Shown in pieces: positions 1 through 6,667 of a stretch of DNA of 14,210 nt. The stretch covers positions 1 to 14,210 of the forward strand of contig JAUVLY010000007.1 in assembly GCA_030600505.1 (NCBI GenBank), read 5' to 3'. The notes beneath the pieces were generated by a model. It saw nothing but the letters and a program-made list of their open reading frames with translations, searched no databases and had not been told where the DNA came from. The first letter of the stretch is position 1, and each line of letters starts with the position of its first letter. The position numbers and the translations under genes were made by a program. Origin of the DNA: Candidatus Falkowiibacteriota bacterium (lineage in GTDB: Bacteria; Patescibacteriota; Patescibacteriia; Patescibacteriales; UBA12075).

Positions 1-56
1 TTGGAGAGATTGCTGAATTTATTTTGGACTATCTTCAAATTCCGAAGGAGAGGTAG
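1..56 (+). CDS. C-terminal end of a probable penicillin-binding protein (FtsI/PBP2-like)
   Basis: An open frame enters from the left edge (first full codon at base 3) and stops at TAG 54-56. The 17 visible residues end in ILDYLQIPKER. Tails of the form 'I-A-E-F-x-L-x-Y-L-x-I-P' are familiar at the C-terminus of class B penicillin-binding proteins, and a Mur ligase next door fits a division/cell-wall cluster. With so little sequence the family is inferred from resemblance and context. What is seen directly is only an open frame ending at the point where a repeat begins. Confidence 0.5.
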   Translation, partial: GEIAEFILDYLQIPKER

Positions 57-201
57 TTACGAATTACGAATCATTACGAATTTACGAATACTGTGTTACA
101 ATATTAATAAGAATTTATATTTTTGTTGAGAAAACTTATAATTTCCCTGTCAGAATGACAAAAAATTATTCGTAAATTCGTAATGATTCGTAATTCGTAA
201 C
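56..201. repeat. Perfect 35-bp inverted repeat made of TTACGAA words
   Basis: Bases 56-90 and 167-201 are exact reverse complements (35 of 35), separated by 76 bases. Each arm is built from tandem variants of TTACGAAT. One further word follows at 207-214. The left arm starts on the last base of the upstream stop codon, and the right arm ends 16 bases before the murF start. The arms could form a long hairpin in RNA or a cruciform in DNA. No transposase or target duplication is visible. Confidence 0.9.
114..142 (+). promoter_or_regulatory. Possible promoter for murF, in the loop of the inverted repeat
   Basis: A perfect -10 box TATAAT (137-142) is preceded at 17 bases by TTTATA (114-119), a 4 of 6 match to the -35 consensus. 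Transcription would start near 149, leaving a leader of about 70 bases that carries only the right arm of the repeat. AT-rich DNA gives chance matches, so confidence is limited. Confidence 0.35.
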
Positions 202-217
202 AAAATAATTCGTAACA

Positions 218-1516
218 ATGCAAAAATTAATCCAACTAAAACTTAAAATACTGGCTAAAATAATATTAGCCAAGTATAAACCGAAAATCATCGGCGTTAC
301 CGGGAGTGTTGGTAAAACAAGCGTTAGGGAGGCAATATATACGGTACTTAAGGTAAAGTACAATGTTCGGCGCAGTATAAAAAATTATAATAATGAGCTG
401 GGCGTGCCGCTGACGATTATTAACGCGACCGCGCCGGGAAAAAATATTCTCGGCTGGTTAGTGGTTTTTTATCGCGCGCTAAAATTAATAATATTCAAAG
501 ATCAAAATTATCCCAAAATATTGGTACTCGAAATGGGGGTTGATAAGCCGGGAGACATGGACTATTTAAATAGTATTGTTGATTGTCAGGTAGGGGTGCT
601 TACTATGGTCGGTACGGTGCATGCTGAGTATTTTAAATCGCGCGAACACTTGCGGCAGGAAAAAGCCAAGTTGCTTAAAGCTATCCCAAAGAGCGGCTGG
701 GCGATTGCAAACTATGATAATATTGCCAGTAAAGAGAGCCTAAAAGAAAGCCCGGCTAAAAAATTGACATACGGCCTGGAAGAGCAGGCCGATATTAGGG
801 CGGATAAGATTAGCTATGATTTTAAAAAGACAAAGGACACTAAGGGTTTGGCCGGAGTAAAATTTCGTTTAAGTTACTTGGAGAGTAGCGTGGAAGTGAC
901 TTTGCCCGGCGTATTTGGCCCGGGTGTTGTTTATTCGGCCTTGGCCGCGGCTGCGGTCGGCATCAGCCAGGGCGAGACCCTAGGTGAGATAGCGCTGGCC
1001 CTTAGATTGTATGAATCGCCTAAAGGCAGGATGAAAGTGATTGACGGCATTAAACATACAACAATTTTGGATGATTCTTATAACGCCGAGCCAAAATCAA
1101 TGCGGGCCGCCTTAGGCGTTCTCAAACGTATACCGCTTATCCCTGGGGCGCGCCGGTTTGCGGTCTTGGGTGATATGTTGGAGCTGGGTAAGTATTCCGA
1201 ATCTATGCACCGCGATATTGGTAAATACGTGTTTAAATGCGAAGTTGATAAATTAATTGTGGTCGGAGAACGGGCGCGTGACATTGCCCGTGGTGCTAAA
1301 GAGGCAGGAATGTTAAGCGACAATATATTTAATTTTGCTTACTCCGACCAAGCCGGTCATTTTCTTCAGGATAGGATAAAAGAAAGTGATCTAATTTTGG
1401 TAAAGGGCAGCCAAGGAGTGAGGATGGAAAAAATAGTACTCGAAATAATGGCCGACCCGCTTAAGGCTAAAGAATTATTAGTCAGGCAGGATAAAAGCTG
1501 GCTGAGAGACAATTAA
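218..1516 (+). CDS. murF: MurF-type Mur ligase (UDP-MurNAc-tripeptide:D-Ala-D-Ala ligase family)
   Basis: This is an ATP-dependent cytoplasmic ligase of peptidoglycan precursor synthesis; MurF joins D-Ala-D-Ala to the UDP-MurNAc tripeptide. The 432-residue protein has the Mur P-loop TGSVGKTS at 28-35, the MurF-like segment NYNNELGVPLT at 56-66, EMGVDKPGD at 105-113, the central-domain motif DDSYNAEPKSM at 285-295, GDMLELG at 318-324 and the C-terminal KGSQGVRME at 396-404. The last four point to MurF rather than MurC, D or E. It is oddly short at the front: the P-loop comes after only 27 residues, so the separate N-terminal domain that binds the UDP part in classical MurF is missing or replaced by a basic, amphipathic stretch. 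Codon use and stop look normal. There is no Shine-Dalgarno site before ATG 218. The upstream gene looks like a penicillin-binding protein, which supports a cell-wall role. A MurE-like or other Mur specificity cannot be fully excluded. Confidence 0.88.
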   Translation: MQKLIQLKLKILAKIILAKYKPKIIGVTGSVGKTSVREAIYTVLKVKYNVRRSIKNYNNELGVPLTIINATAPGKNILGWLVVFYRALKLIIFKDQNYPKILVLEMGVDKPGDMDYLNSIVDCQVGVLTMVGTVHAEYFKSREHLRQEKAKLLKAIPKSGWAIANYDNIASKESLKESPAKKLTYGLEEQADIRADKISYDFKKTKDTKGLAGVKFRLSYLESSVEVTLPGVFGPGVVYSALAAAAVGISQGETLGEIALALRLYESPKGRMKVIDGIKHTTILDDSYNAEPKSMRAALGVLKRIPLIPGARRFAVLGDMLELGKYSESMHRDIGKYVFKCEVDKLIVVGERARDIARGAKEAGMLSDNIFNFAYSDQAGHFLQDRIKESDLILVKGSQGVRMEKIVLEIMADPLKAKELLVRQDKSWLRDN

Positions 1517-1541
1517 GAATTAAGAATTAAAAATTAAGAAT
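1510..1541 (+). repeat. Tandem AATTAAG words across the murF stop codon
   Basis: AATTAAG-type words repeat about four times, beginning inside the last codons of murF; the first AATTAA supplies the stop codon. This is low-complexity DNA, and its start at a gene end matches other word repeats in the window. Confidence 0.7.
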
Positions 1542-1566
1542 AGTTTATTAAAATAATACCTTTAAA

Positions 1567-1595
1567 TTGACATTTCTGCTTAAATAAACTAAAAT
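1567..1595 (+). promoter_or_regulatory. Strong promoter upstream of cysK
   Basis: TTGACA (1567-1572, perfect -35), 17 bases, then TAAAAT (1590-1595, 5 of 6 for -10). Initiation is expected near 1602, giving a cysK leader of about 125 bases that contains the CCGCG words and a terminator-like hairpin. Confidence 0.65.
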
Positions 1596-1609
1596 AATTT
1601 GAATTAATT

Positions 1610-1650
1610 ATCCGCGTTAAATCCGCGTAGAAATCCGCGTTAAATCCGCG
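1610..1650 (+). repeat. Four tandem ATCCGCG words in the cysK leader
   Basis: ATCCGCG occurs at 1610, 1621, 1633 and 1644, a period of 11-12 bases with AT spacers. The same CCGCG/CGCGG word family appears as paired arms inside the RNase P RNA at 11428-11492, so it is a dispersed family in this genome. Confidence 0.8.
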
Positions 1651-1662
1651 GTAAAAGCCGTC

Positions 1663-1683
1663 TTAAAAGCGATAGCTTTTTTT
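1663..1683 (+). terminator. Terminator-like hairpin in the cysK leader
   Basis: AAAAGC (1665-1670), loop GATA, GCTTTT (1675-1680), then more T. The stem is short with only two G-C pairs, so it is a weak intrinsic terminator. It could end murF transcripts, or attenuate those from the promoter at 1567-1595. Confidence 0.4.
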
Positions 1684-1726
1684 AATCATCAATCCGTTAA
1701 AAACGCTATTTTTTTAAATATCTATT

Positions 1727-2644
1727 ATGATTTATCAAAACATTTTACAGACTATTGGCAATACGCCTTTGGTAAAAATAAATAAATTAAATCCTAAACC
1801 GGATAAAGTTTATATTTTCGCTAAACTCGAAGGCCGAAATCCTGGCGGTTCGATCAAGGATCGGGTCGCCCTTAGAATGATCGAAGCAGCTGAAGCGAGT
1901 GGAAAATTAACTACTGATAAGACAATAATAGAAGCTACCAGTGGGAATACTGGCATAGCTTTGGCTATGATAGCCGCGATTAAGGGCTACAAGGTAGAAA
2001 TTGTAATGAGTGACGCGGTTTCAATAGAGCGGCAAAAAATGATCCGTGCCTTTGGGGCGAAAGTAACGCTTACACCAGGTGAAAAAGGAACTGACGGCGC
2101 GATATTAAAAGTTCGTGAGTTGATAAAAGCCCAGCCAAATAAATATTATTATACCGATCAATTTAAGAATGAAAGCAATAAGCTGGCGCATTATGAAACA
2201 ACTGCCCAGGAAATATGGAAACAGACTAATGGCGAGATAGATTATTTTGTGGCCGCCATCGGTACTTCCGGGACGCTAATGGGGGTAGGCCAGCACCTTA
2301 AGCAATATAACCCGCACGTTAAAATAGTTTCGGTTGAGCCAAAAAAAGGGCATTATATTCAGGGCCTTAAGAATATGGAAGAGGCAATCGTGCCGGCTTT
2401 GTATGACAAATCCAAGCTTGACGATATTATTATGGTTGACACCGAAGAAGCCTACGAAATAGCTAGGCAAATTCCGAAGAAGGAAGGAATTTTTGTTGGT
2501 ATGAGTTCGGGTGCGGCTATGTTAGGAGCCATAAAAATAGCGGAGAAGATTGACTCAGGCCACCGCCGAGGCGGGGCAAGCAAAATTGTAACCATCTTCC
2601 CGGACAGAGGGGAGAAATATCTAAGCACGAATTTGTTTAATTAA
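1727..2644 (+). CDS. cysK: Cysteine synthase (O-acetylserine sulfhydrylase family, PLP-dependent)
   Basis: This cytoplasmic fold-type II PLP enzyme makes cysteine from O-acetylserine and sulfide. The 305-residue length is normal. The PLP lysine is K44 in EGRNPGGSIKDR, followed by the substrate loop TSGNTG (71-76), the phosphate-binding glycine loop GTSGT (179-183), the GMSSGAAM segment (258-265) and the conserved end FPDRGEKYLST (291-301). A small oddity is the segment HRRGGA at 279-284, just after the expected DSG and before KIVTIFPDRG; it is encoded by a GC-rich near-palindrome (2563-2574) and looks like a local insertion. ATG 1727 is chosen because the protein begins with the usual 'NILQTIGNTPLV' at once. 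No Shine-Dalgarno site is seen. CysK, CysM and cystathionine beta-synthase catalytic domains are hard to separate by eye; there is no extra domain, so CysK/CysM is preferred. A strong promoter lies upstream, a strong terminator downstream, and cysS comes next. Confidence 0.9.
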   Translation: MIYQNILQTIGNTPLVKINKLNPKPDKVYIFAKLEGRNPGGSIKDRVALRMIEAAEASGKLTTDKTIIEATSGNTGIALAMIAAIKGYKVEIVMSDAVSIERQKMIRAFGAKVTLTPGEKGTDGAILKVRELIKAQPNKYYYTDQFKNESNKLAHYETTAQEIWKQTNGEIDYFVAAIGTSGTLMGVGQHLKQYNPHVKIVSVEPKKGHYIQGLKNMEEAIVPALYDKSKLDDIIMVDTEEAYEIARQIPKKEGIFVGMSSGAAMLGAIKIAEKIDSGHRRGGASKIVTIFPDRGEKYLSTNLFN

Positions 2645-2668
2645 ATATAATAGATATTTAAATTTCAA

Positions 2669-2698
2669 GACCCCGCTATAGTTTAGTCGGGGTTTTTT
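2669..2698 (+). terminator. Intrinsic terminator after cysK
   Basis: Stem ACCCCG (2670-2675) with CGGGGT (2688-2693), 12-base loop, then six T (2693-2698). A clear Rho-independent terminator 25 bases after the cysK stop. Confidence 0.88.
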
Positions 2699-2699
2699 C

Positions 2700-2728
2700 T
2701 TGATAAAAAGCATAATTCAGGCTAAACT
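2700..2728 (+). promoter_or_regulatory. Possible promoter for cysS
   Basis: TTGATA (2700-2705), 17 bases, TAAACT (2723-2728, 4 of 6). The cysK terminator just before it means cysS needs its own promoter. Initiation near 2735 would leave almost no leader before ATG 2737, so the message could be leaderless. Confidence 0.35.
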
Positions 2729-2736
2729 TGATATAT

Positions 2737-4137
2737 ATGAAAACATTATATTTATACAACACTTTAAGTAGAAAAAAAGAGGAGTTTAAGCCAATAAAAA
2801 AGGACAAGGTCGGCCTATATACTTGCGGGCCAACGGTTTATAATTACGCGCACATTGGCAACATGCGTGCTTATATTTTTGCAGATTTACTGGCAAGAAC
2901 TTTGCGATATAATTATGGCGAAACTCGGATAAAATGGGTAATGAATATTACTGATGTTGATGATAAAACAATAAGGGATTCCAAAGTAAAATATTCCGAG
3001 CTTGATCCGAATAAAGCGTTAAAGAAATTTACTGCAGAGTATGAGAAATATTTTTGGGAGGATATGAAAAAGTTGAACATCAAGAAGCCCGATGTTATTC
3101 CGCACGCGGCTGATCAAAAGTATGTAGAAAAAATGCAAGCTTTAATTAATAAAATAGTAAAAGCTGGATATGGGTATATCAAGGACGGCTCGGTTTATTT
3201 TGATGTTGCTAAATATTACAAAAATTATAAATACGGCAAATTAATAAATCTTGATATGGACGGCTTTAAAGCCGGTGTGCGAATTGATGCTGATGAATAT
3301 GAAAAGGAAAATGTGCAGGATTTTGTTTTGTGGAAAAATCAGGAGAAAGGTGACCCGTTTTGGGATTACAAATTAGATGGTAAGTCTTTGCCGGGCCGGC
3401 CGGGTTGGCATATTGAGTGTTCTGCCATGGGCCAGGAAACTTTAGGTATGCCTTTTGATATTCATACGGGAGGGGTAGATTTAAAGTTTCCGCATCATGA
3501 AAATGAAATAGCGCAGAGCGTTATCGGATGTAATGTTGACCAGCCGGTAAATTATTGGCTTCACAATGAATATTTATTGGTTGACGGGGTTAAAATGAGC
3601 AAAAGGTATAAGAATTTTTACACCTTAAGAGATTTAGAAGAACAGGGATTTAAGTCTTTGGCTTTTCGTTATCTTTGCATGCAGACTCATTATGGTAAGC
3701 AAATGAATTTTACATTTAATAGTTTAAAGGCCGCGGAAGACGGGTTAAGGCATTTAAAAAATCAGGTACGGGAATTAAGCAATGATGAACCTGGAGAAGT
3801 TAATCAGGGATATAAGAATAAATTTTTTAAAGCAATTAACGATGATTTGAATTTAACGAAAGCTTTAGCGGTTGTTCAAGAAATGCTTAAGTCGGATTTA
3901 TCAGGCCGGGATAAGCTAGCTACTGTTTTAGATTTTGATAGAGTGCTGGGGCTTAAACTAGACCAAGTTGATGAAGATATTGAATTACCGGAAGATATTA
4001 AATCTTTTGTCGCTCAGCGGGTGGAAGCTCGGATGGAAAATAATTACGATGAGTCAGATAGGTTACGAGTAGAGATCGAAAAGCGGGGTTATAGCATTGA
4101 AGATACAAAAGGAGGGATGAGAGTGGTAAAAAAATAA
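2737..4137 (+). CDS. cysS: Cysteinyl-tRNA synthetase
   Basis: This class I synthetase charges tRNA-Cys in the cytoplasm. The 466-residue protein has the zinc and ATP site expected of the family: C30 in YTCGPTVYNYAHIGN (the HIGH-type motif is HIGN, 39-42), C228 in GWHIECSAMG, then HTGGVDLKFPHHENE with H253 and E257 as likely zinc ligands. The second ATP motif is KMSKR (286-290) instead of KMSKS. The C-terminal helical domain ends near RGYSIEDTKGG. An in-frame TTG at 2728 would add three residues; ATG 2737 is preferred because MKTLYLYNTLSRKKEEF matches the normal family start. The next gene follows after 13 bases, so cysS and the Cys-rich lipoprotein are probably one transcript. Product identity is secure. 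Confidence 0.96.
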   Translation: MKTLYLYNTLSRKKEEFKPIKKDKVGLYTCGPTVYNYAHIGNMRAYIFADLLARTLRYNYGETRIKWVMNITDVDDKTIRDSKVKYSELDPNKALKKFTAEYEKYFWEDMKKLNIKKPDVIPHAADQKYVEKMQALINKIVKAGYGYIKDGSVYFDVAKYYKNYKYGKLINLDMDGFKAGVRIDADEYEKENVQDFVLWKNQEKGDPFWDYKLDGKSLPGRPGWHIECSAMGQETLGMPFDIHTGGVDLKFPHHENEIAQSVIGCNVDQPVNYWLHNEYLLVDGVKMSKRYKNFYTLRDLEEQGFKSLAFRYLCMQTHYGKQMNFTFNSLKAAEDGLRHLKNQVRELSNDEPGEVNQGYKNKFFKAINDDLNLTKALAVVQEMLKSDLSGRDKLATVLDFDRVLGLKLDQVDEDIELPEDIKSFVAQRVEARMENNYDESDRLRVEIEKRGYSIEDTKGGMRVVKK

Positions 4138-4150
4138 TTGAATAAAATTT

Positions 4151-5422
4151 ATGAAAATTAAAAAAGTTTTGTTGGTTTGTTTATTATTATCATTTAGTTT
4201 GGTATTAACCGGCTGTGATATATGGGAGATATTCGCGCCGGATGAAGAGATCCAGCGAGCAGTTGATAAAGGAGACAAAGGCATGTGTTTGGCGATAAAA
4301 GATGAAGATGCTAACAATGAATTAAGGAGAAAAAATAAATGCCTGGACAGGGTAGCGGAAAAAACAAATGATCCTAAAGCATGCAAAATGATAATTGGTG
4401 ACGCAAGGCGAATGAATAATTGTTTTAAAACAGTTGCTGCCGGTCTGGGAAAAGAAGATATATGTGAAGAAATTAATGATGATGAGAAGCTTAAGATGTC
4501 TTGTTTTGTGGATGTCGGAATTGCATCTGGGAATGAAAGTTTATGTGCCAAAGATGGTCTAAGTGTGTATGACAAAAGAAAGTGTTATATGGAAATCGCA
4601 AAAAATAAAAAAAATGAAACAATTTGTGATAACATAGAAAATGAAAGATCGATGGCGGAATGTTATAAAGAAGTTGGTGTTATTGCTGAGAGCATTGAAA
4701 TATGTAAAAAGATTCCGGTGGCACAAGAAATATGGAAAGTCAATTGTATAAATAATATTGCCATGAACCAAAAAAACGTTAAAGTTTGTTACGAGCATAC
4801 AGATGAAGATCATCTGGGAATATGTATTAGCATAATGGCCAAAGAGTTAGGTGATGCGGCTTTGTGTGAAGATATAATTGGTGATGAAGTTAATTATAGT
4901 GCTATTCCTTTGTGTATCAAAGAGGTGGCAAAAAAGAAGCGTGACAAGGGGATTTGTGCTAATATAGTTGACACAGGTTTTAGAAATATGTGTTACAGCG
5001 AAGTGGCGATTGCAAAGGGAGAGGTATCAATATGCGATGAGATCAAAGATAGCAGTTTTTATATGGATGAGTGTTATATGGAAATCGCAAAAGAAACCGG
5101 GCAAATGGACCTATGTTTAAGTATGAATTTGAGCGATAACAAAAAAGCAGAATGCTACTTGTCTGCCTCAAAAAAAGCTGATAATGCTTTATTATGCAAA
5201 AATATTGAAAACAGTGAAAAACAGTTTAATTGCATCCTGAACGTGGCCCAGTATCAGCGCGATGCCTCGCATTGCGGCAAGAATATTACCAGCCAGGGAA
5301 CTCGTGAGAAATGTATTCATGAAGTAGTAAGAAAATATAAGACCGATAGGGTTTGCGAGCCGATCACTGACCCGGGTGACAAAGAAAAATGTTTGGCGTC
5401 ATACAGAATATTAAATCAATAA
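4151..5422 (+). CDS. Exported lipoprotein with 14 two-cysteine repeats
   Basis: The 423-residue protein has a lipoprotein signal: basic start MKIKK, hydrophobic core, lipobox LTGC with C22 as the predicted lipid-modified residue. The rest is a repeat array. After C22 there are 28 cysteines, forming 14 pairs. The second cysteine of each unit is followed by the first of the next, or the final one, at exactly 14 positions in every case (64-78, 91-105, 118-132, 145-159 and so on to 388-402). The other intervals vary from 12 to 18. The typical unit is 'C-x-x-I-...-C-Y-x-E-V-A-...-x-I-C', with Ala five positions after the second Cys, suggesting a helical-hairpin solenoid pinned by disulfides. No known family was recognised and no enzymatic motif is visible. 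It probably sits on the outer face of the membrane. It follows cysS by 13 bases with no Shine-Dalgarno site. A duplicated 23-base segment (4581-4603 and 5070-5092) indicates growth by unit duplication. Confidence 0.85.
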   Translation: MKIKKVLLVCLLLSFSLVLTGCDIWEIFAPDEEIQRAVDKGDKGMCLAIKDEDANNELRRKNKCLDRVAEKTNDPKACKMIIGDARRMNNCFKTVAAGLGKEDICEEINDDEKLKMSCFVDVGIASGNESLCAKDGLSVYDKRKCYMEIAKNKKNETICDNIENERSMAECYKEVGVIAESIEICKKIPVAQEIWKVNCINNIAMNQKNVKVCYEHTDEDHLGICISIMAKELGDAALCEDIIGDEVNYSAIPLCIKEVAKKKRDKGICANIVDTGFRNMCYSEVAIAKGEVSICDEIKDSSFYMDECYMEIAKETGQMDLCLSMNLSDNKKAECYLSASKKADNALLCKNIENSEKQFNCILNVAQYQRDASHCGKNITSQGTREKCIHEVVRKYKTDRVCEPITDPGDKEKCLASYRILNQ

Positions 5423-5434
5423 TTAGATTTTTTA

Positions 5435-5464
5435 TTGGACTTTTAAAGATTTTTAAAGTATAAT
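5435..5464 (+). promoter_or_regulatory. Promoter of the 39-residue gene
   Basis: TTGGAC (5435-5440), 18 bases, perfect TATAAT (5459-5464). Start expected near 5471, about 20 bases before ATG 5492. Confidence 0.6.
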
Positions 5465-5491
5465 ATTAATACTTAGAATAATAGTAATTTA

Positions 5492-5611
5492 ATGGAAAAA
5501 GAAGTAACAACAGACTTAATAGAAGATACGAGAATAAAAAGATTAGTTGAGATACTAAAAAAACGTAAGTTAATATCTGATAAAGAAGCAAAAGAAATAA
5601 TGGCTTTATAA
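5492..5611 (+). CDS. Small 39-residue helical protein, SHOCT-like
   Basis: ATG 5492 to TAA 5609-5611 encodes a charged 39-residue peptide. The C-terminal part, RLVEILKKRKLISDKEAKEI (17-36), reads as two amphipathic helices with a turn at 'LIS', resembling the SHOCT type of short domain (helix, 'G/K-L-I-S/T', helix). There is no signal peptide and no cysteine. It has its own promoter upstream (5435-5464) and a terminator downstream (5634-5657), which is the best evidence that it is real. An alternative is that it is a leader ORF for attenuation of dus, since the terminator touches the dus start; no run of regulatory codons supports this. Function unknown. Confidence 0.6.
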   Translation: MEKEVTTDLIEDTRIKRLVEILKKRKLISDKEAKEIMAL

Positions 5612-5633
5612 TTTTATTACCTTAGAAAATAAG

Positions 5634-5657
5634 TCGCTTGTTAAAAGCGATTTTTTT
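5634..5657 (+). terminator. Intrinsic terminator directly before dus
   Basis: TCGCTT (5634-5639), loop GTTAA, AAGCGA (5645-5650), then seven T (5651-5657). The T run ends at the base before the dus ATG. It either closes the small gene or attenuates dus. Confidence 0.75.
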
Positions 5658-6587
5658 ATGAAAAATTTTTATCAAAGTTTGAAAAAATCTTTCTACGCCT
5701 TGGCACCGCTGGCCGGGATCACGGATTCGGCGTTTCGGCAGATGTGTAAGGGTTTTGGCGCGGATGTGCTGTATTCGGAGATGATAAGCGCGACTGCGCT
5801 TTTTTATAATGATAAGAAAACATTAGAGTTAATGAAATTTGATGAAGTGGAGCGGCCTTATGTGGTTCAACTGTTTGGCTCAGAGTCAAAGCATTTCAGC
5901 GTTGCTACTGAATTAATTCAGGAGCAGATGAGACCCGACGGGATTGATATTAATTTTGGCTGCCCGGTTCCTAAAGTAGTTAAGCAAGGGGCGGGTATTG
6001 CTTTGTTTGAGAATTTGAAAAAAAGCAAAGAAGTTATCAAGGCGGTTGTTAATTCAACTGATTTGCCTGTGTCTATTAAAACACGCAGCAAGGTTAAGGA
6101 TATTGATATTTTGAAATTTTTAGATTATATGAAGGATTTGGATATTGCCGCTCTTATGATTCATGGCCGGAGTGCTGGCCAAGGTTTTTCCGGGCCGGTT
6201 GATACTAAGATAATTAAAAAAGCGCGAAATTATTTTGGCGGAGTTGTTATCGCGAACGGAGGGGTAAGAAACTATGAAGACACTCAATCGTTGCTCAGAG
6301 AATCTGGCGCTGATGGTGTGGGCATTGGGCAAGGGGCGCTGGGACGGCCTTGGATATTTGAAAATCTCACAACTCATAACTCACAACTCATAACTCAAAA
6401 ATTTATTTTTAAAACCGCGAAAAAACATGCTGAATTAGTTTATAAATTAAAGGGCAAACAAGGTATTTTGGAGATGCGTAAGCATTTATGCTGGTATGTA
6501 TCCGGCTTAGCGGGTGCGTGCGAATTAAGAAGGGGTTTAGTTAAAGTTGAAACGCTTAAAGATATATACAAAATATTATCAGTATAG
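5658..6587 (+). CDS. dus: tRNA-dihydrouridine synthase
   Basis: This FMN-dependent enzyme reduces uridine to dihydrouridine in the tRNA D-loop. The 309 residues show the TIM-barrel start LAPLAGITDSAFRQMCKGFG (15-34), SEMISATAL (40-48), the active-site loop INFGCPVPKVVKQGAG with catalytic C102, flavin-contacting K141 and H169 in MIHGRS, and the phosphate-binding end GVGIGQGALGRPWIFENL. The C-terminal helical domain contains EMRKHLCWYVSGLAGACELRR. Between barrel and helical domain, residues 237-248 are encoded by an in-frame tandem repeat (6366-6396) of the same word family as in rnpB. The ATG follows directly on the T run of a terminator and has no Shine-Dalgarno site, so readthrough or leaderless initiation must be assumed. 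Bacterial Dus subgroup (A, B, C) was not resolved. Confidence 0.93.
   Translation: MKNFYQSLKKSFYALAPLAGITDSAFRQMCKGFGADVLYSEMISATALFYNDKKTLELMKFDEVERPYVVQLFGSESKHFSVATELIQEQMRPDGIDINFGCPVPKVVKQGAGIALFENLKKSKEVIKAVVNSTDLPVSIKTRSKVKDIDILKFLDYMKDLDIAALMIHGRSAGQGFSGPVDTKIIKKARNYFGGVVIANGGVRNYEDTQSLLRESGADGVGIGQGALGRPWIFENLTTHNSQLITQKFIFKTAKKHAELVYKLKGKQGILEMRKHLCWYVSGLAGACELRRGLVKVETLKDIYKILSV
6366..6396 (+). repeat. In-frame CTCAYAA word repeat inside dus
   Basis: A 14-base unit (CTCACAACTCATAA) is present 2.2 times and encodes LTTHNSQLITQ. The CTCATAA word also forms the arms of two enlarged helices in rnpB (11595-11666 and 11778-11878). Confidence 0.9.
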
Positions 6588-6601
6588 TTTGCAATATTAG
6601 T

Positions 6602-6629
6602 ATCCTTGATGTGAAAGTCAGGATTTTTT
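6602..6629 (+). terminator. Intrinsic terminator after dus
   Basis: ATCCTTGA (6602-6609) pairs with TCAGGAT (6618-6624) with one bulged T, loop of 8, and a T run 6624-6629. Confidence 0.75.
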
Positions 6630-6645
6630 ATTTTTTGGGAAAATA

Positions 6646-6654
6646 TGGTATAAT
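6646..6654 (+). promoter_or_regulatory. Extended -10 promoter for the gene at 6755
   Basis: TGGTATAAT is a TGn extended -10 with a perfect TATAAT (6649-6654). No -35 is visible. Initiation near 6661 places the two-hairpin element just inside the leader. Confidence 0.55.
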
Positions 6655-6667
6655 AAATTAAGATATT

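Noticed and set aside
56..201. Insertion sequence or MITE bounded by the 35-bp inverted repeat
   Set aside because: The interior is 76 bases without coding capacity, and no target duplication is visible; the arms are themselves tandem words like other repeats here.
1600..1726. T-box or other known riboswitch before cysK
   Set aside because: No T-box antiterminator consensus (TGGNACCGCG type) or other recognisable aptamer core is present; the CCGCG words are a tandem repeat found elsewhere.
4063..4575. 170-residue minus-strand open frame over the end of cysS and the lipoprotein gene
   Set aside because: It is the reverse shadow of two well supported plus-strand genes, has Ser/Phe-rich composition typical of antisense AT-rich DNA, and no family motif.
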